From: Penaeicola halotolerans
GTDB lineage: Bacteria > Bacteroidota > Bacteroidia > Cytophagales > Cyclobacteriaceae
Length of the DNA: 64,000 nt
Assembly: GCF_016464625.1 (NCBI RefSeq)
Contig: NZ_JAEAGO010000003.1
Coordinates: 310,001 to 374,000, forward strand
Reading direction: 5' to 3'
The position numbers were made by a program, and so were the translations under genes. The notes beneath the pieces were generated by a model. It had not been told where the DNA came from. It was given only the letters and a program-made list of their open reading frames with translations, and ran no database searches. Of this stretch, positions 42,410 through 51,469 are shown piece after piece; the first letter of the stretch is position 1, and the number at the start of each line of letters is the position of its first letter.

Positions 42410-44590
42410 TTATTTGCTTAAAATAGTATCTGCAAATCTTTCGTTTTTCACTAATTCTTCAAATGCTCCCTCAACAGCTATTTTGCCATCTTCCATAAAG
42501 CCAATATGGTCACATGCGGCTAATATCATTGGGTCATTTGTTTCGATCAAGACAGTCCAGTCATACTTTGCATCAAAAATATTACTGATCAGATTGAGTT
42601 TTTCTGATTTACCAAATCTGTGGAAGATATCCCCGAGTAATAACAGCTTTGGACGCTGAACGAGACACCTTGCGATGACTATCTTGTAGTTGACTGTAGA
42701 AGAAAAATCCTTTCCTGCTCCTACTAATCTAGTCTGTAGACCATCTGGTAATCCATTGACAAAGTCCTTGATACCTACCATCTCCATAGCCCAAAGGATA
42801 TCTTCATAGTTGACATTTGGTCTGCCGCAAGTAAGGTTTTCTAGGAGTGTGCCTTCGAAAATCTCATACTCTGAAGTAGTCTTCGAGATATGGTCTCTTA
42901 GACTCATCAGATTGATATCTCTCAGAGGAAGTTCGTTGATCGATACACCACCCTTATAGTCAAAGTAAATACCTGATAGCACACTTAATAAAGTGGATCT
43001 TCCAGAATTAGACCCACCAGCTAAACCTACTCTTTGCCCTGGCTTTAGCTCAAAATCTACTCCATCAAGGGCTATTTTACCGTTTTCTTTGTAGACATAG
43101 CGTAAGCCTTGCATTTTGGCTGAGAAACCTTTGGTAGTCATACGCTTTGGCAGCATGATGCCTCGCTTATTTTCAAGCTCTAGATCAGTCACTGCACCGA
43201 GCTTTTCTACCGCTGCTAGCATGTCATAGATCACATCCATGTAGTTGATCACCTTTTCTAGCGCATTGAGTATCGTAATGATGATGATCTCAGACGCTAC
43301 AAATTGCCCTAGTGTGATCTCTCTATTGATCACTAGGATACTACCGATGATCAAAAGCCCCCCAGTTACGATCGTTTTAAAGAGAATAATATAGCTATAC
43401 TGTCTTACTAGTACATTGAAATGTTCTTTTCTATATTTTAAATAGCCATTGAGTAAAAAATCGGACTTCTTAGTTGGTAGATAGGTACTTCCTGCCATTT
43501 TGAAAGACCGTATATTTCTACCTAGCTCTTGTAGCCAATAGGCCATTTTATACTTATAGCTAGACTCTTTGATAGCTGTCTCCTGACCTCTGCGACCTGT
43601 GAAGTAAAAAAGTATAAACATCACTAGCAGCAGTAGAATCGCAAAGAAAACGAAAAACTCATGATAGAAGGCTAATAGAATCAAGCCAAATAAGACTTGT
43701 AAAAAGCCAGCCAATAGGTCAATCAAAATCTTTGGAAGACCTTTTTGAATAGTCAAAACGTCAAAGAAGCGATTGATCAACTCTGGTGCATAATTTTTCA
43801 AAATACCTTCCATCTTGATACGAGGAATTCTGAAAGAAAACTCATATGCTGCTTTGGCAAAAACTCTCCTTTGCAAAATCTCCACTATAGTGATCTGCAT
43901 GATCTGAAGCCCTCCAGAAACTAGCACCCCGAGTATCACAAAGGCAATCAAAAGACCTACCTGAGTGAACAAAAATCCACTCGAGATCAAATTGATAATC
44001 GCCTGAATACCTAAAGGAAGCGAGAGACTGACCAAACCAATAATGATGGCATATACATATATATAGGTGATGTCTCTCTTCTCTAGTGAGAGTATCCTCA
44101 TCAGTCTTTTGAAAGGTGTCGGCTTAACTCCGTTTTCTATATCCTGCTCGTCTGAAACAAGACTATTGTATCTGAAACTTGTCAAAAATGAGATCCCATC
44201 TTCGTCTGCTACCAGATCTTCGAAATTTGGAAATTCACAAGGAACGGAATTCTCTATATCCCTATCAAATTCGTAGGCTTTTACTTCCCCCTTTTTATTA
44301 GGAGTCAGGATGATAGGCGCTATACCAGCGTCTGTTTGTTTAAAAACAATAATGGGGAACTCCAGTACTTCTATAAAATCTTCTAAAGACTCTCGACTTG
44401 TCTTGTTCTCCAAGATGACAATCTTGAACTTACTGGCTATCTCCGTGATATCATGAAGGAAAGAGTTAAAATCATCTCTCTCATAGACAGTATCATTGAA
44501 ATCAATATTATTGAGTTCAAATTGACTAAATGGCTGCTCCAGCTCTTCAGAAAGGTGCTTTATGATCCACTTGATCTGCTTTTTATTCAT
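42410..44590 (-). CDS. ABC exporter half-transporter with catalytically degenerate NBD
   Basis: A 726-residue inner-membrane protein shaped like a type I secretion ABC protein. An N-terminal cytoplasmic domain (about 1-175) holds no C39 catalytic residues, a six-helix transmembrane domain spans about 180-460, and a C-terminal NBD follows. Every catalytic motif of the NBD is altered: Walker A GGSNSGRST with Arg531 for Lys; Q-loop Ser573 for Gln; signature DFSSTVNYKI (F629-S630-S631) for LSGGQ; Walker B LLLLGDIF with Gly653 for Asp and Asp654 for the catalytic Glu; H-loop Asn685 for His. The fold is otherwise intact and the frame is unbroken over 2.2 kb, so it is not a decaying pseudogene. It may transport without ATP hydrolysis, with a partner NBD, or act as a receptor or scaffold. 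Confidence 0.85.
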   Translation of the reverse strand: MNKKQIKWIIKHLSEELEQPFSQFELNNIDFNDTVYERDDFNSFLHDITEIASKFKIVILENKTSRESLEDFIEVLEFPIIVFKQTDAGIAPIILTPNKKGEVKAYEFDRDIENSVPCEFPNFEDLVADEDGISFLTSFRYNSLVSDEQDIENGVKPTPFKRLMRILSLEKRDITYIYVYAIIIGLVSLSLPLGIQAIINLISSGFLFTQVGLLIAFVILGVLVSGGLQIMQITIVEILQRRVFAKAAYEFSFRIPRIKMEGILKNYAPELINRFFDVLTIQKGLPKILIDLLAGFLQVLFGLILLAFYHEFFVFFAILLLLVMFILFYFTGRRGQETAIKESSYKYKMAYWLQELGRNIRSFKMAGSTYLPTKKSDFLLNGYLKYRKEHFNVLVRQYSYIILFKTIVTGGLLIIGSILVINREITLGQFVASEIIIITILNALEKVINYMDVIYDMLAAVEKLGAVTDLELENKRGIMLPKRMTTKGFSAKMQGLRYVYKENGKIALDGVDFELKPGQRVGLAGGSNSGRSTLLSVLSGIYFDYKGGVSINELPLRDINLMSLRDHISKTTSEYEIFEGTLLENLTCGRPNVNYEDILWAMEMVGIKDFVNGLPDGLQTRLVGAGKDFSSTVNYKIVIARCLVQRPKLLLLGDIFHRFGKSEKLNLISNIFDAKYDWTVLIETNDPMILAACDHIGFMEDGKIAVEGAFEELVKNERFADTILSK

Positions 44591-44741
44591 AAAAGTTTGG
44601 TCGAAGTGTTATTCGATTTGGCTGTATTAGGTTTGGATAGTTAGCACACCAACTAAGTGCAACTTAACTGCAAACGGACAAAAACGGCATTAGTTTCAAG
44701 AATTGGCAATTTAGTCAGTATAAAGCATAAAAAAAATTACA

Positions 44742-44783
44742 TAAAAAAATGCCCCAAATCATACCATTAGGCAGATCGGGGCA
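44742..44783 (-). terminator. Intrinsic terminator after the FKBP gene
   Basis: Arms TGCCCC (44750-44755) and GGGGCA (44778-44783) with A7 just before on the plus strand, so that a T-run follows the hairpin on the minus strand. It lies 40 bases beyond the FKBP stop. Confidence 0.75.
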
Positions 44784-44822
44784 AATTACGTTTGGATCTA
44801 TACCAATAACTTGCTAAAAGCC

Positions 44823-45251
44823 TTAGTCTACAGACACTAGCTCAATATCAAATATCAGATCTTTCCCCGCAAGAGGATGATTGGCATCCAAAGTGATCTT
44901 AGCATCATCTACATGTGTGATCACTACTGGTACTTGCTGTCCATCTGGCTGAGATAGACTAAGCTGCATACCTACTTCAGGCGTGATATCAGCAGGTACC
45001 TGCTCTCTAGGTACATCTAAGATCATGTCTGCTCTCGCTTCACCGTAAGCTTCCGCACTTGGGATATTGACTGACTTTTTATCTCCGATAGTCATCCCAT
45101 TGACTGCAACATCAAAACCTTTGATCATCTGACCGCCACCTACTGTGAACTCTAAAGGCTCTCTGTTGGCAGAACTATCAAATACCGTCCCGTCTTCAAG
45201 TCTTCCTGTGTAATGTACTTTTACTTTACTTCCGTTTGTTGCTTTTGACAT
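44823..45251 (-). CDS. FKBP-type peptidyl-prolyl isomerase, SlyD/FkpB-like
   Basis: Peptidyl-prolyl cis-trans isomerase and chaperone of 142 residues, cytoplasmic (no signal). The FKBP core is YTGRLEDGTVFDSSANREPLEF followed by GGGQMIKGFDVAVNGM and SVNIPSAEAYG. An insert-in-flap segment (about 70-125) and the LDANHPLAGKDLIFDIELV end place it with SlyD/FkpB. The histidine-rich metal-binding tail of E. coli SlyD is missing. It is monocistronic and terminated by a hairpin. Confidence 0.93.
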   Translation of the reverse strand: MSKATNGSKVKVHYTGRLEDGTVFDSSANREPLEFTVGGGQMIKGFDVAVNGMTIGDKKSVNIPSAEAYGEARADMILDVPREQVPADITPEVGMQLSLSQPDGQQVPVVITHVDDAKITLDANHPLAGKDLIFDIELVSVD

Positions 45252-45465
45252 TGCTTATCTCTTTTGTTGTGATGAATGCTTGAAGGTAAGGCCTTTTGAT
45301 AAAAATTGAAAAAATAGCCCCTCTATAAAGCTAATTTGTATAAAAACGTGACACTTTTTGTTCACTTCCGAACATTTTTTACTTAAATTTCCTCATCAAT
45401 CAGCCATCTTATCCATTTCAAGCGCTTGGCATGATTTTGACCTCCATTTTAGAAATTTTATACTC

Positions 45466-46851
45466 ATGGAAAATACGTTAGGTAAAATACTCATCATAGA
45501 TGACAATGAAGACTTGCTCTTCGCAGCAAAGATGCTCTTGAAAAAGCACGCTAAGGAAGTCATCATAGAAAAGAATCCTAAGAAAATACCTTTTTTGATG
45601 AATAATGGCACCTATGACATCATCTTATTAGACATGAATTTCAGCCAAGATACTACCAGTGGCAAAGAGGGCTTTTATTGGCTCAAACAAATTCATGAAA
45701 TGGATCCAAAAGCAGTAGTGATTCTGATCACAGCATTTGGAGATGTAGAGATGGCTGTACAAGCACTCAAAGAAGGTGCTACTGACTTCATCCTCAAACC
45801 TTGGCAAAACGAAAAACTCATCGCGACTCTCTCAGCTGCTATCAAGCTCAAAGACTCTTACAATAAAGTAGATAAGCTGACAAAAGCTAAAAAAGTCTTA
45901 GAAGAAGATGTCAATAAGCCCTTCAATGATATCATCGGTTCGAGTGCAGCCATGAAAAACGTCTTCTCTATCATAGACAAAGTCGCCAAAACTGATGCGA
46001 ATGTTCTGATCCTAGGGGAGAATGGTACAGGTAAAGAGCTAATCGCTCGTGCAATCCATCAGAGAAGCTTAAGAAAAGATAATGTCTTTGTCAGTGTGGA
46101 CATGGGAGCTATCACTGAGTCACTTTTTGAAAGCGAACTCTTTGGTCATAAAAAAGGATCCTTCACAGATGCTAAAGATGACAGACCAGGAAGGTTTGAA
46201 ATCGCTAATGAAGGCACCTTGTTTCTAGATGAAATAGGCAACCTTAGCATGCCTCTTCAATCTAAACTTTTGACTGTATTACAAAGGAGAGAAGTCACTC
46301 GAGTAGGTGCCAATAAGAGCACCAATATAGATATCCGACTAATCTGTGCTACTAATATGCCTTTGCATACGATGGTGTTAGATAACTCATTTCGTCAAGA
46401 TCTACTCTATAGAATCAACACAGTAGAAATCTACCTTCCTCCACTCAGAGAGCGCCAAGATGATATCCCTACACTTTGTGATCATTTCTTGAAAATGTAC
46501 TGCCAAAAATATCGTAAAAATCAAAAGGAATTCTCTGTCTCTGCTCAGAATCTACTGCAAAAGTACCCTTGGCCTGGTAATATCAGGGAGCTTCAGCATG
46601 CGCTTGAGCGAGCTGTCATCATGAGCGATGATGATGTGCTAGACAGTCGTGACTTCTTCTTTCTATCTGGAAAACCTGTGGCACAAGACGCCCCAGAAAG
46701 TAGTGCCAATAACCTAAACCTAGAAGATGTAGAGCGAAATGTCATCCAAAGAGCTATCGATAAAAATGGTGGCAATATATCCAAAGCTGCCAAAGAACTC
46801 GGTCTCACACGTGCTTCTCTATATAGAAGGTTAGAAAAGTATGGATTATAG
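45466..46851 (+). CDS. Sigma-54-dependent response regulator, NtrC family
   Basis: Transcription activator of 461 residues. The receiver domain (8-125) has DDNED and phospho-acceptor Asp56 in ILLDMNFS. The AAA+ domain follows from about residue 146, with LGENGTGKE as Walker A, and the C-terminal Fis-type HTH is NISKAAKELGLTRASLYRRL. The sigma-54 loop normally GAFTGA reads GSFTDA (231-236); the key Phe-Thr is kept. The start was set at the ATG at 45466 because the family motif KILIIDDN follows within 7 residues; upstream in-frame ATG/TTG would add 36 unrelated residues. The kinase gene overlaps its end by 11 bases. Confidence 0.93.
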   Translation: MENTLGKILIIDDNEDLLFAAKMLLKKHAKEVIIEKNPKKIPFLMNNGTYDIILLDMNFSQDTTSGKEGFYWLKQIHEMDPKAVVILITAFGDVEMAVQALKEGATDFILKPWQNEKLIATLSAAIKLKDSYNKVDKLTKAKKVLEEDVNKPFNDIIGSSAAMKNVFSIIDKVAKTDANVLILGENGTGKELIARAIHQRSLRKDNVFVSVDMGAITESLFESELFGHKKGSFTDAKDDRPGRFEIANEGTLFLDEIGNLSMPLQSKLLTVLQRREVTRVGANKSTNIDIRLICATNMPLHTMVLDNSFRQDLLYRINTVEIYLPPLRERQDDIPTLCDHFLKMYCQKYRKNQKEFSVSAQNLLQKYPWPGNIRELQHALERAVIMSDDDVLDSRDFFFLSGKPVAQDAPESSANNLNLEDVERNVIQRAIDKNGGNISKAAKELGLTRASLYRRLEKYGL

Positions 46852-48184
46852 AGTTGGGCTTTTATTGAGAATTGGCTTTCTTATAGTCAATACCATCATC
46901 CTAACTGCTGCTATCAGTGGATCAGCAGGAGTATTCAATATCTCCTTGCTATTGATCATCTTGATTGCGCAGATCGTCTATTTGATCAAGTTTGCAGAAA
47001 AATCTTATCGACAAGTAAGGGACTTTGTGAATACGATCAAGTTTGATGACTATGCACAGATGTATCCAGTCAAATTGGATGGATCAGTCGTAGATGAGCT
47101 AAACTTAGAGTTTAATAGTATCCTTAAAAAACTAAGAAACTCCAGAGAAGAGAATGAAGCTAACTATCAATATTTTCGTACTATAGTACAGCATCTTAGT
47201 ATTGGTATCATCACGATCAATAACTCAGGAGACATTCAAATCATCAACTCCTCTGCCAAACAACTGCTAGGCATACAAAAGCTCAGCAATATCCGAGAAC
47301 TTAAATTCATCAATCAAACGCTTCTAGACACCATACTAAATCTACGAACTGGAGGAAATGAATTGATCTCTATCAAAACTCCCGAAGGTTCTATACAACT
47401 ATCTGTATATATCATAGAGCTTGCCCTGAGAGATGAGGTCTTTAAGTTAGTCTCTCTACAAAACATCCAAAGAGAGCTTGAGGAGAAAGAAATGGAGGCC
47501 TGGCAAAACCTCGTCAGAGTCCTCACCCATGAGATCATGAATAGCATCACCCCTATCTCATCACTTTCAGCGACTGTAGGAGAAGAATTGAGGCAAGCTA
47601 GATCAGGAGAACATGTCATGTCAGAGTCTGATATAGAGGATTTCTCCATGGCTATCCAGACTATACAGCGCAGAAGTGAAGGTTTGATTAGATTTGTAAG
47701 TGACTTTAGAAATCTAGCGCATATCCCACAACCAAAAATCACGGATGTCTACATCAAAGACCTACTTGACCACGTGGCGGTACTTTTCAGTGCGCAAATG
47801 GAGGAAGCTGGCATCACATTGACTTTGCACACTGAGCCAGAAAGCCTTAGAATAGCTGCAGATAAGTCACTTATCGAACAGGTACTTATCAATATGGTTC
47901 AAAATGCCATGTATGCAGTAAAGGACAAACCTGAAAAAAACATCACACTAAAAGGTGGCATGGAAGTGAGTGGCAAACTTTTTATCAGTGTGATGGACAA
48001 TGGTGAAGGCATAGATGATGAAGCACTTTCTAAAATCTTCATTCCATTCTTTACAACCAAAAAAGTAGGCTCTGGCATCGGTCTTTCTCTATCCAAACAA
48101 ATCATGAGACGCCACAAAGGCAATATCAATGTACGCTCTCAGATCGGGGAAGGAACTACTTTCAAACTTGTTTTCAATGGCTAA
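46841..48184 (+). CDS. NtrY-like membrane histidine kinase
   Basis: Partner sensor kinase of the NtrC-type regulator. Two membrane helices (about 5-50, LRIGFLIVNTIILTAAI and FNISLLLIILIAQIVYL) are followed by a PAS-like region (about 105-210), HisKA with THEIMNSITPISSL (His230), and a HATPase domain with NMVQNAMYAV, DNGEGID and GSGIGLSLSKQIM. The 447 residues and the THEIMNSITP box match the NtrY/NtrB-like kinases of Bacteroidota. Translation is coupled to the regulator by an 11-base overlap, so this is a true operon pair. The inducing signal is unknown. Confidence 0.93.
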   Translation: MDYRVGLLLRIGFLIVNTIILTAAISGSAGVFNISLLLIILIAQIVYLIKFAEKSYRQVRDFVNTIKFDDYAQMYPVKLDGSVVDELNLEFNSILKKLRNSREENEANYQYFRTIVQHLSIGIITINNSGDIQIINSSAKQLLGIQKLSNIRELKFINQTLLDTILNLRTGGNELISIKTPEGSIQLSVYIIELALRDEVFKLVSLQNIQRELEEKEMEAWQNLVRVLTHEIMNSITPISSLSATVGEELRQARSGEHVMSESDIEDFSMAIQTIQRRSEGLIRFVSDFRNLAHIPQPKITDVYIKDLLDHVAVLFSAQMEEAGITLTLHTEPESLRIAADKSLIEQVLINMVQNAMYAVKDKPEKNITLKGGMEVSGKLFISVMDNGEGIDDEALSKIFIPFFTTKKVGSGIGLSLSKQIMRRHKGNINVRSQIGEGTTFKLVFNG

Positions 48185-48303
48185 TCCATGTTAAGCAAGG
48201 GTTAAATCCAAGCAAACCTATGCCAATTTCATGTTATTTTGATAATAAGCGCTTCATTATCAAGTAATACCCAGCACCTACCTTGTAGAAAAATTCAGCT
48301 ATC

Positions 48304-49176
48304 TTGAAATTTCACTACAAAACTATCGTGATCTCAGACATTCATCTGGGCACTAAAGGATCAAAGGCAAAAGAACTTGTCAGATTTCTCAAACAGTATC
48401 AGTGTGAAAATCTCATCCTCAATGGCGACATTATCGATGGGTGGCAATTGAAAAAACAAGGGGCTTGGAAACGTAAGCACACGCGCTTTTTCAATAGAAT
48501 CCTCAAAATGATCTCTGAGGAACAGACTAAAGTCACCTATCTCAGAGGGAATCATGATGACTTTCTAGATCAGATCCTACCTATCCAGATTGGCAATCTA
48601 TCCATTCAAAAAGATATGATCTATGAGTCCCATGGAAAAAAATTCTATGTCACACATGGGGATATCTTTGACTCGATCACTACCAACCTCAAGTGGCTTG
48701 CTTATCTCGGTGATATGGGCTACACGTTCTTACTTTGGCTCAATGCTCGCGTCAATGCCTACCGCAGAAGCAAAGGTCTACCCTACTACTCACTTTCTCA
48801 AAAAGTGAAATCAAAAGTAAAGTCAGCGGTGACTTACATAGATAAATTTGAATCAGAACTAGCTCATGTGGCTCGAATCAAAGGCTGTGATGGCATCATC
48901 TGTGGGCATATACACAAAGCAGAAATCAGAGACATAGAAGGTATCAAGTACATGAACTCTGGTGACTGGGTCGAAACGATGAGTATTTTGGCTGAGGATT
49001 TTAATGGTGAGTGGAGTCTGATCCACTATGCGGAAATCGATCTCAATAGAACTGTCACTCCTAAGACTGTCAATTTGAAAAAAGGTACTCCTGAGCTAGA
49101 CTATAAGATCGCCATGTTTAGTCAACTTCCTAATGCTATTGCCCCAAAAGGTTTTACAAGTCTAAATGGTCAATAA
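48304..49176 (+). CDS. LpxH-like metallophosphatase (second paralogue)
   Basis: A 290-residue calcineurin-like phosphoesterase with ligands in ISDIHLG, NGDIIDGW, RGNHDDFLD, THGDIFDS and CGHIHKAEI. The similarity is to the UDP-2,3-diacylglucosamine diphosphatase group, but it differs clearly from the LpxH at 36656: it has a GDIIDGWQLK site and a longer helical insert (MGYTFLLWLNARVNAYRR). The start is TTG at 48304; an in-frame stop lies five codons upstream and no ATG precedes SDIHLG. The glycosyltransferase gene begins exactly at the next base after its stop, so the two probably act on the same glycolipid. The substrate is not known. Confidence 0.88.
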   Translation: MKFHYKTIVISDIHLGTKGSKAKELVRFLKQYQCENLILNGDIIDGWQLKKQGAWKRKHTRFFNRILKMISEEQTKVTYLRGNHDDFLDQILPIQIGNLSIQKDMIYESHGKKFYVTHGDIFDSITTNLKWLAYLGDMGYTFLLWLNARVNAYRRSKGLPYYSLSQKVKSKVKSAVTYIDKFESELAHVARIKGCDGIICGHIHKAEIRDIEGIKYMNSGDWVETMSILAEDFNGEWSLIHYAEIDLNRTVTPKTVNLKKGTPELDYKIAMFSQLPNAIAPKGFTSLNGQ

Positions 49177-50298
49177 ATGAAATTTGTCTTCTTAGTTCAA
49201 GGCGAGGGTCGAGGACATATGACACAAGCCATCACGCTTTGTCGCATGCTACAGCAGCACGGACATGAAGTATCTACTGTCATCATAGGTAAAAGTGAAA
49301 GACGCGTACTGCCCAAGTTTGTTTTTAAAGAAATACAAGCTCCCATCATACAACTAGACAGTCCTAACTTTGTGACTGATAAAAAAGCCAAAACCATCAA
49401 CCTACCAAAAACCATCGCTTACAATGCATTAAGAACAAAGACTTTCAAGCAGAGCTTGGAGCAAATACACGAGATTATCCAAGCGGATCAACCAGATGTC
49501 TTACTCAATTTCTATGATTTTCTTGGAGGACTATACTGTTGGTTGTACAAGCCTGATCTTAAATATTATTGTATTGGACACCAGTATTTAGCTAGTCACC
49601 CTGATTTTATATTTGCGGAAAAAAGACACATACAACGTTGGCTTTTTTTATTAAACAATGAAATAACCGCACTACGGGCTGACAAAAGAATTACTCTTTC
49701 CTTTCAGTCGTATCATCCAAGCAGGATCAATAAATTAATAGTAGTTCCACCTCTAATCAGGTCTGAAGTCAAAAAGCAAAAAGTCAGCAAAGAAGATTTC
49801 TACCTTTGCTATATGGTAAATGCAGGTTATGCTGAGGAGGTGATCACATGGCAAAAAGCTCACCAAGATGTCAATATTATTTGCTTTTGGGATAATAAAG
49901 CCTTTCCTAAAGTCTATCAACCACAGCCTAATCTTACTTTTCATCAAGTAGACGATCAGTTATTTTTAGAAAAAATGGCTGCTTGTAAAGCTTATGTAAG
50001 TACTGCTGGCTTTGAATCTATCTGTGAGGCCATGTATCTGCAGAAGCCTGTCATGATGATCCCCGTAAAAGGTCAATATGAACAAGCTTGCAATGCACTG
50101 GATGCAGTTTCTGCTGGAGCAGGGATAGCTCATGATCAGTTTGACTTTAGCCAACTAACACATCATATAGACACCAAAAGCAATAAGCACTTAGGTTTTT
50201 TGAATTGGGAAGGAAAAGCGGAAGCCATCATACTGCATGTGCTGACAGGTCAGTATATACCTATACCTAGTGACGTATCCTTACGCGTGGCTGATTAA
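49177..50298 (+). CDS. Glycosyltransferase of the MJ1255/MurG-like group
   Basis: A 373-residue GT-B-type glycosyltransferase. The N-terminal FLVQGEGRGHMTQAITLCRML has the GxGxGH-type loop, and the C-terminal nucleotide-sugar segment is CKAYVSTAGFESICEAMYLQKPVMMIPVKGQYEQ. This resembles the MJ1255/VC2487 family and distantly MurG or diacylglycerol glycosyltransferases. No signal or membrane helix is seen. It abuts the LpxH-like gene directly and overlaps the convergent DUF429 gene by 4 bases. Glycolipid synthesis is the inferred role. Confidence 0.85.
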   Translation: MKFVFLVQGEGRGHMTQAITLCRMLQQHGHEVSTVIIGKSERRVLPKFVFKEIQAPIIQLDSPNFVTDKKAKTINLPKTIAYNALRTKTFKQSLEQIHEIIQADQPDVLLNFYDFLGGLYCWLYKPDLKYYCIGHQYLASHPDFIFAEKRHIQRWLFLLNNEITALRADKRITLSFQSYHPSRINKLIVVPPLIRSEVKKQKVSKEDFYLCYMVNAGYAEEVITWQKAHQDVNIICFWDNKAFPKVYQPQPNLTFHQVDDQLFLEKMAACKAYVSTAGFESICEAMYLQKPVMMIPVKGQYEQACNALDAVSAGAGIAHDQFDFSQLTHHIDTKSNKHLGFLNWEGKAEAIILHVLTGQYIPIPSDVSLRVAD

Positions 50299-50870
50299 AC
50301 AAATATGAGGCCTTCAGCGGGATTGCCATAGGCGATAGCATGACCATGTAAGTATCGATAGGACGCAAACCAAGCTAGCATAGCATCTACCTCATGCCAA
50401 GTTTTGACTTCTTGATCCACAGATATACCATATTTGGCTTTGAGCATGCCTATAAAAGCGGGAATAAGTGATTTATCCTTTTTAGAATAGCCCTCGAGTT
50501 GAGCTATCTTCACTAATCCACCTGGATAAACTTCTATCCAATCAACTGAAGAAAAAGATGCTTTGAGCTGCATAGCTCTGGCAGTTAGTCCCCCTAAAAA
50601 CATTGGAGACATGGCATTGATCGCTTTGTCTGCTTGTCTGTAAAAAAAACTAGCCCCCGATAGGTCTGGCTGCTGATAAACTAATGGTAAACTTAAAGGC
50701 GCATCAATCCCTATCAGGCTAGGTCGAAGCTCTTGTATAAGTTGCCCTATAAATGTATCCGCATCAGCATTCTTGCAGGAACAAAAAAACCTAAGTCGCT
50801 CAGGGTGGTCTCCCATGGCAATCACTGTTGTCCCCGCCAGCTTGCTCCCGTAGTCTATACCAAAAATCAT
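50295..50870 (-). CDS. DUF429 RNase H-fold protein
   Basis: A 191-residue protein of DUF429. The start MIFGIDYGSKLAGTTVIA has the first RNase H-like strand with Asp, followed by SLIGIDAPLSLPL and, near the end, the HEVDAMLAWFASYRYLHG helix with an Asp. These acidic residues are arranged as in nuclease or resolvase folds. The start is the ATG at 50868-50870, giving the family start; a longer frame adds 22 residues without similarity. The family is predicted to be a nuclease, but activity is untested. It overlaps the convergent glycosyltransferase by 4 bases. Confidence 0.8.
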   Translation of the reverse strand: MIFGIDYGSKLAGTTVIAMGDHPERLRFFCSCKNADADTFIGQLIQELRPSLIGIDAPLSLPLVYQQPDLSGASFFYRQADKAINAMSPMFLGGLTARAMQLKASFSSVDWIEVYPGGLVKIAQLEGYSKKDKSLIPAFIGMLKAKYGISVDQEVKTWHEVDAMLAWFASYRYLHGHAIAYGNPAEGLIFV

Positions 50871-51090
50871 ACAGAGCCATAACCTTGAAGTACCCAAGTA
50901 GTTTAGATTTATTTTTCTAAAATGAAAACAATTCACTTCTACAATCTTTGAAAAAAAATAAAATCAAGGACTCGGTCTAATTGAGGGATATTTACTAAAA
51001 AATAAAAACTAAATTAATTATTTGATTATCAGACATTTTAGAGCAAACATGATAAATATCTTCCATAAAAGACATCTACTTTAGATATTA

Positions 51091-51106
51091 ATCGTAATAT
51101 TGCAAT
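51091..51106 (+). promoter_or_regulatory. Candidate ArsR operator overlapping a -7 element
   Basis: An imperfect palindrome (ATCGTAATATTGCAAT, 12 of 16 positions symmetric) lies 16 bases before the arsR ATG. TAATATTG inside it is one mismatch from TAnnTTTG, so bound ArsR would block the promoter. Confidence 0.5.
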
Positions 51107-51122
51107 GTAACATTTATCAATC

Positions 51123-51449
51123 ATGGGAATTACGAAAACTGCACTCTTCAATGACACTCAAAATGAACTTGCGCTATATGCCAAAGTAATTGGTCATCCA
51201 GCTAGAGTAGCCATCCTGCAACACCTAATACAAACCAATCAGTGCATCACTGGAGAACTAGTAGGCGAACTTGGACTCGCTCAAGCAACCATATCTCAAC
51301 ATCTCAAAGAACTCAAAGCACTTGATCTGATTAAAGGAACCGTGGAAGGTACTGCTGTATGCTACTGTATCAATCAAGCCAAATGGCTAGAAGTTCGTGC
51401 CTTATTTCTAGACTTCTTTGACACATTCCCTATTAATAACTGCTGTTAA
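51123..51449 (+). CDS. arsR: ArsR-family transcriptional repressor
   Basis: A 108-residue winged-helix metalloregulator. The HTH is ELVGELGLAQATISQHLKEL with the wing LIKGTVEGTAVCYCI. Cysteines are at 41 (ahead of the recognition helix, near the usual alpha-3 site), 80, 82, 107 and 108; the classic CVCDL is replaced by QCITGEL, so an As(III) site would have to use Cys41 with the C-terminal or Cys80/82 cysteines. It leads a three-gene operon and would repress it until arsenite or a similar ligand binds. The overlap between a palindrome and the promoter fits self-regulation. Confidence 0.9.
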   Translation: MGITKTALFNDTQNELALYAKVIGHPARVAILQHLIQTNQCITGELVGELGLAQATISQHLKELKALDLIKGTVEGTAVCYCINQAKWLEVRALFLDFFDTFPINNCC

Positions 51450-51469
51450 TCACATAAATAAACAAGACC

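Noticed and set aside
42410-44590. Treating the ABC gene as a pseudogene
   Set aside because: There is no frameshift or internal stop in 2.2 kb, the transmembrane domain and spacing are intact, and the two partner genes are complete and tightly packed, which fits a maintained protein with altered function.
47314-47742. Minus-strand frame of 142 codons opposite the NtrY-like kinase
   Set aside because: Antisense to conserved HisKA sequence; no start-site context or family match.
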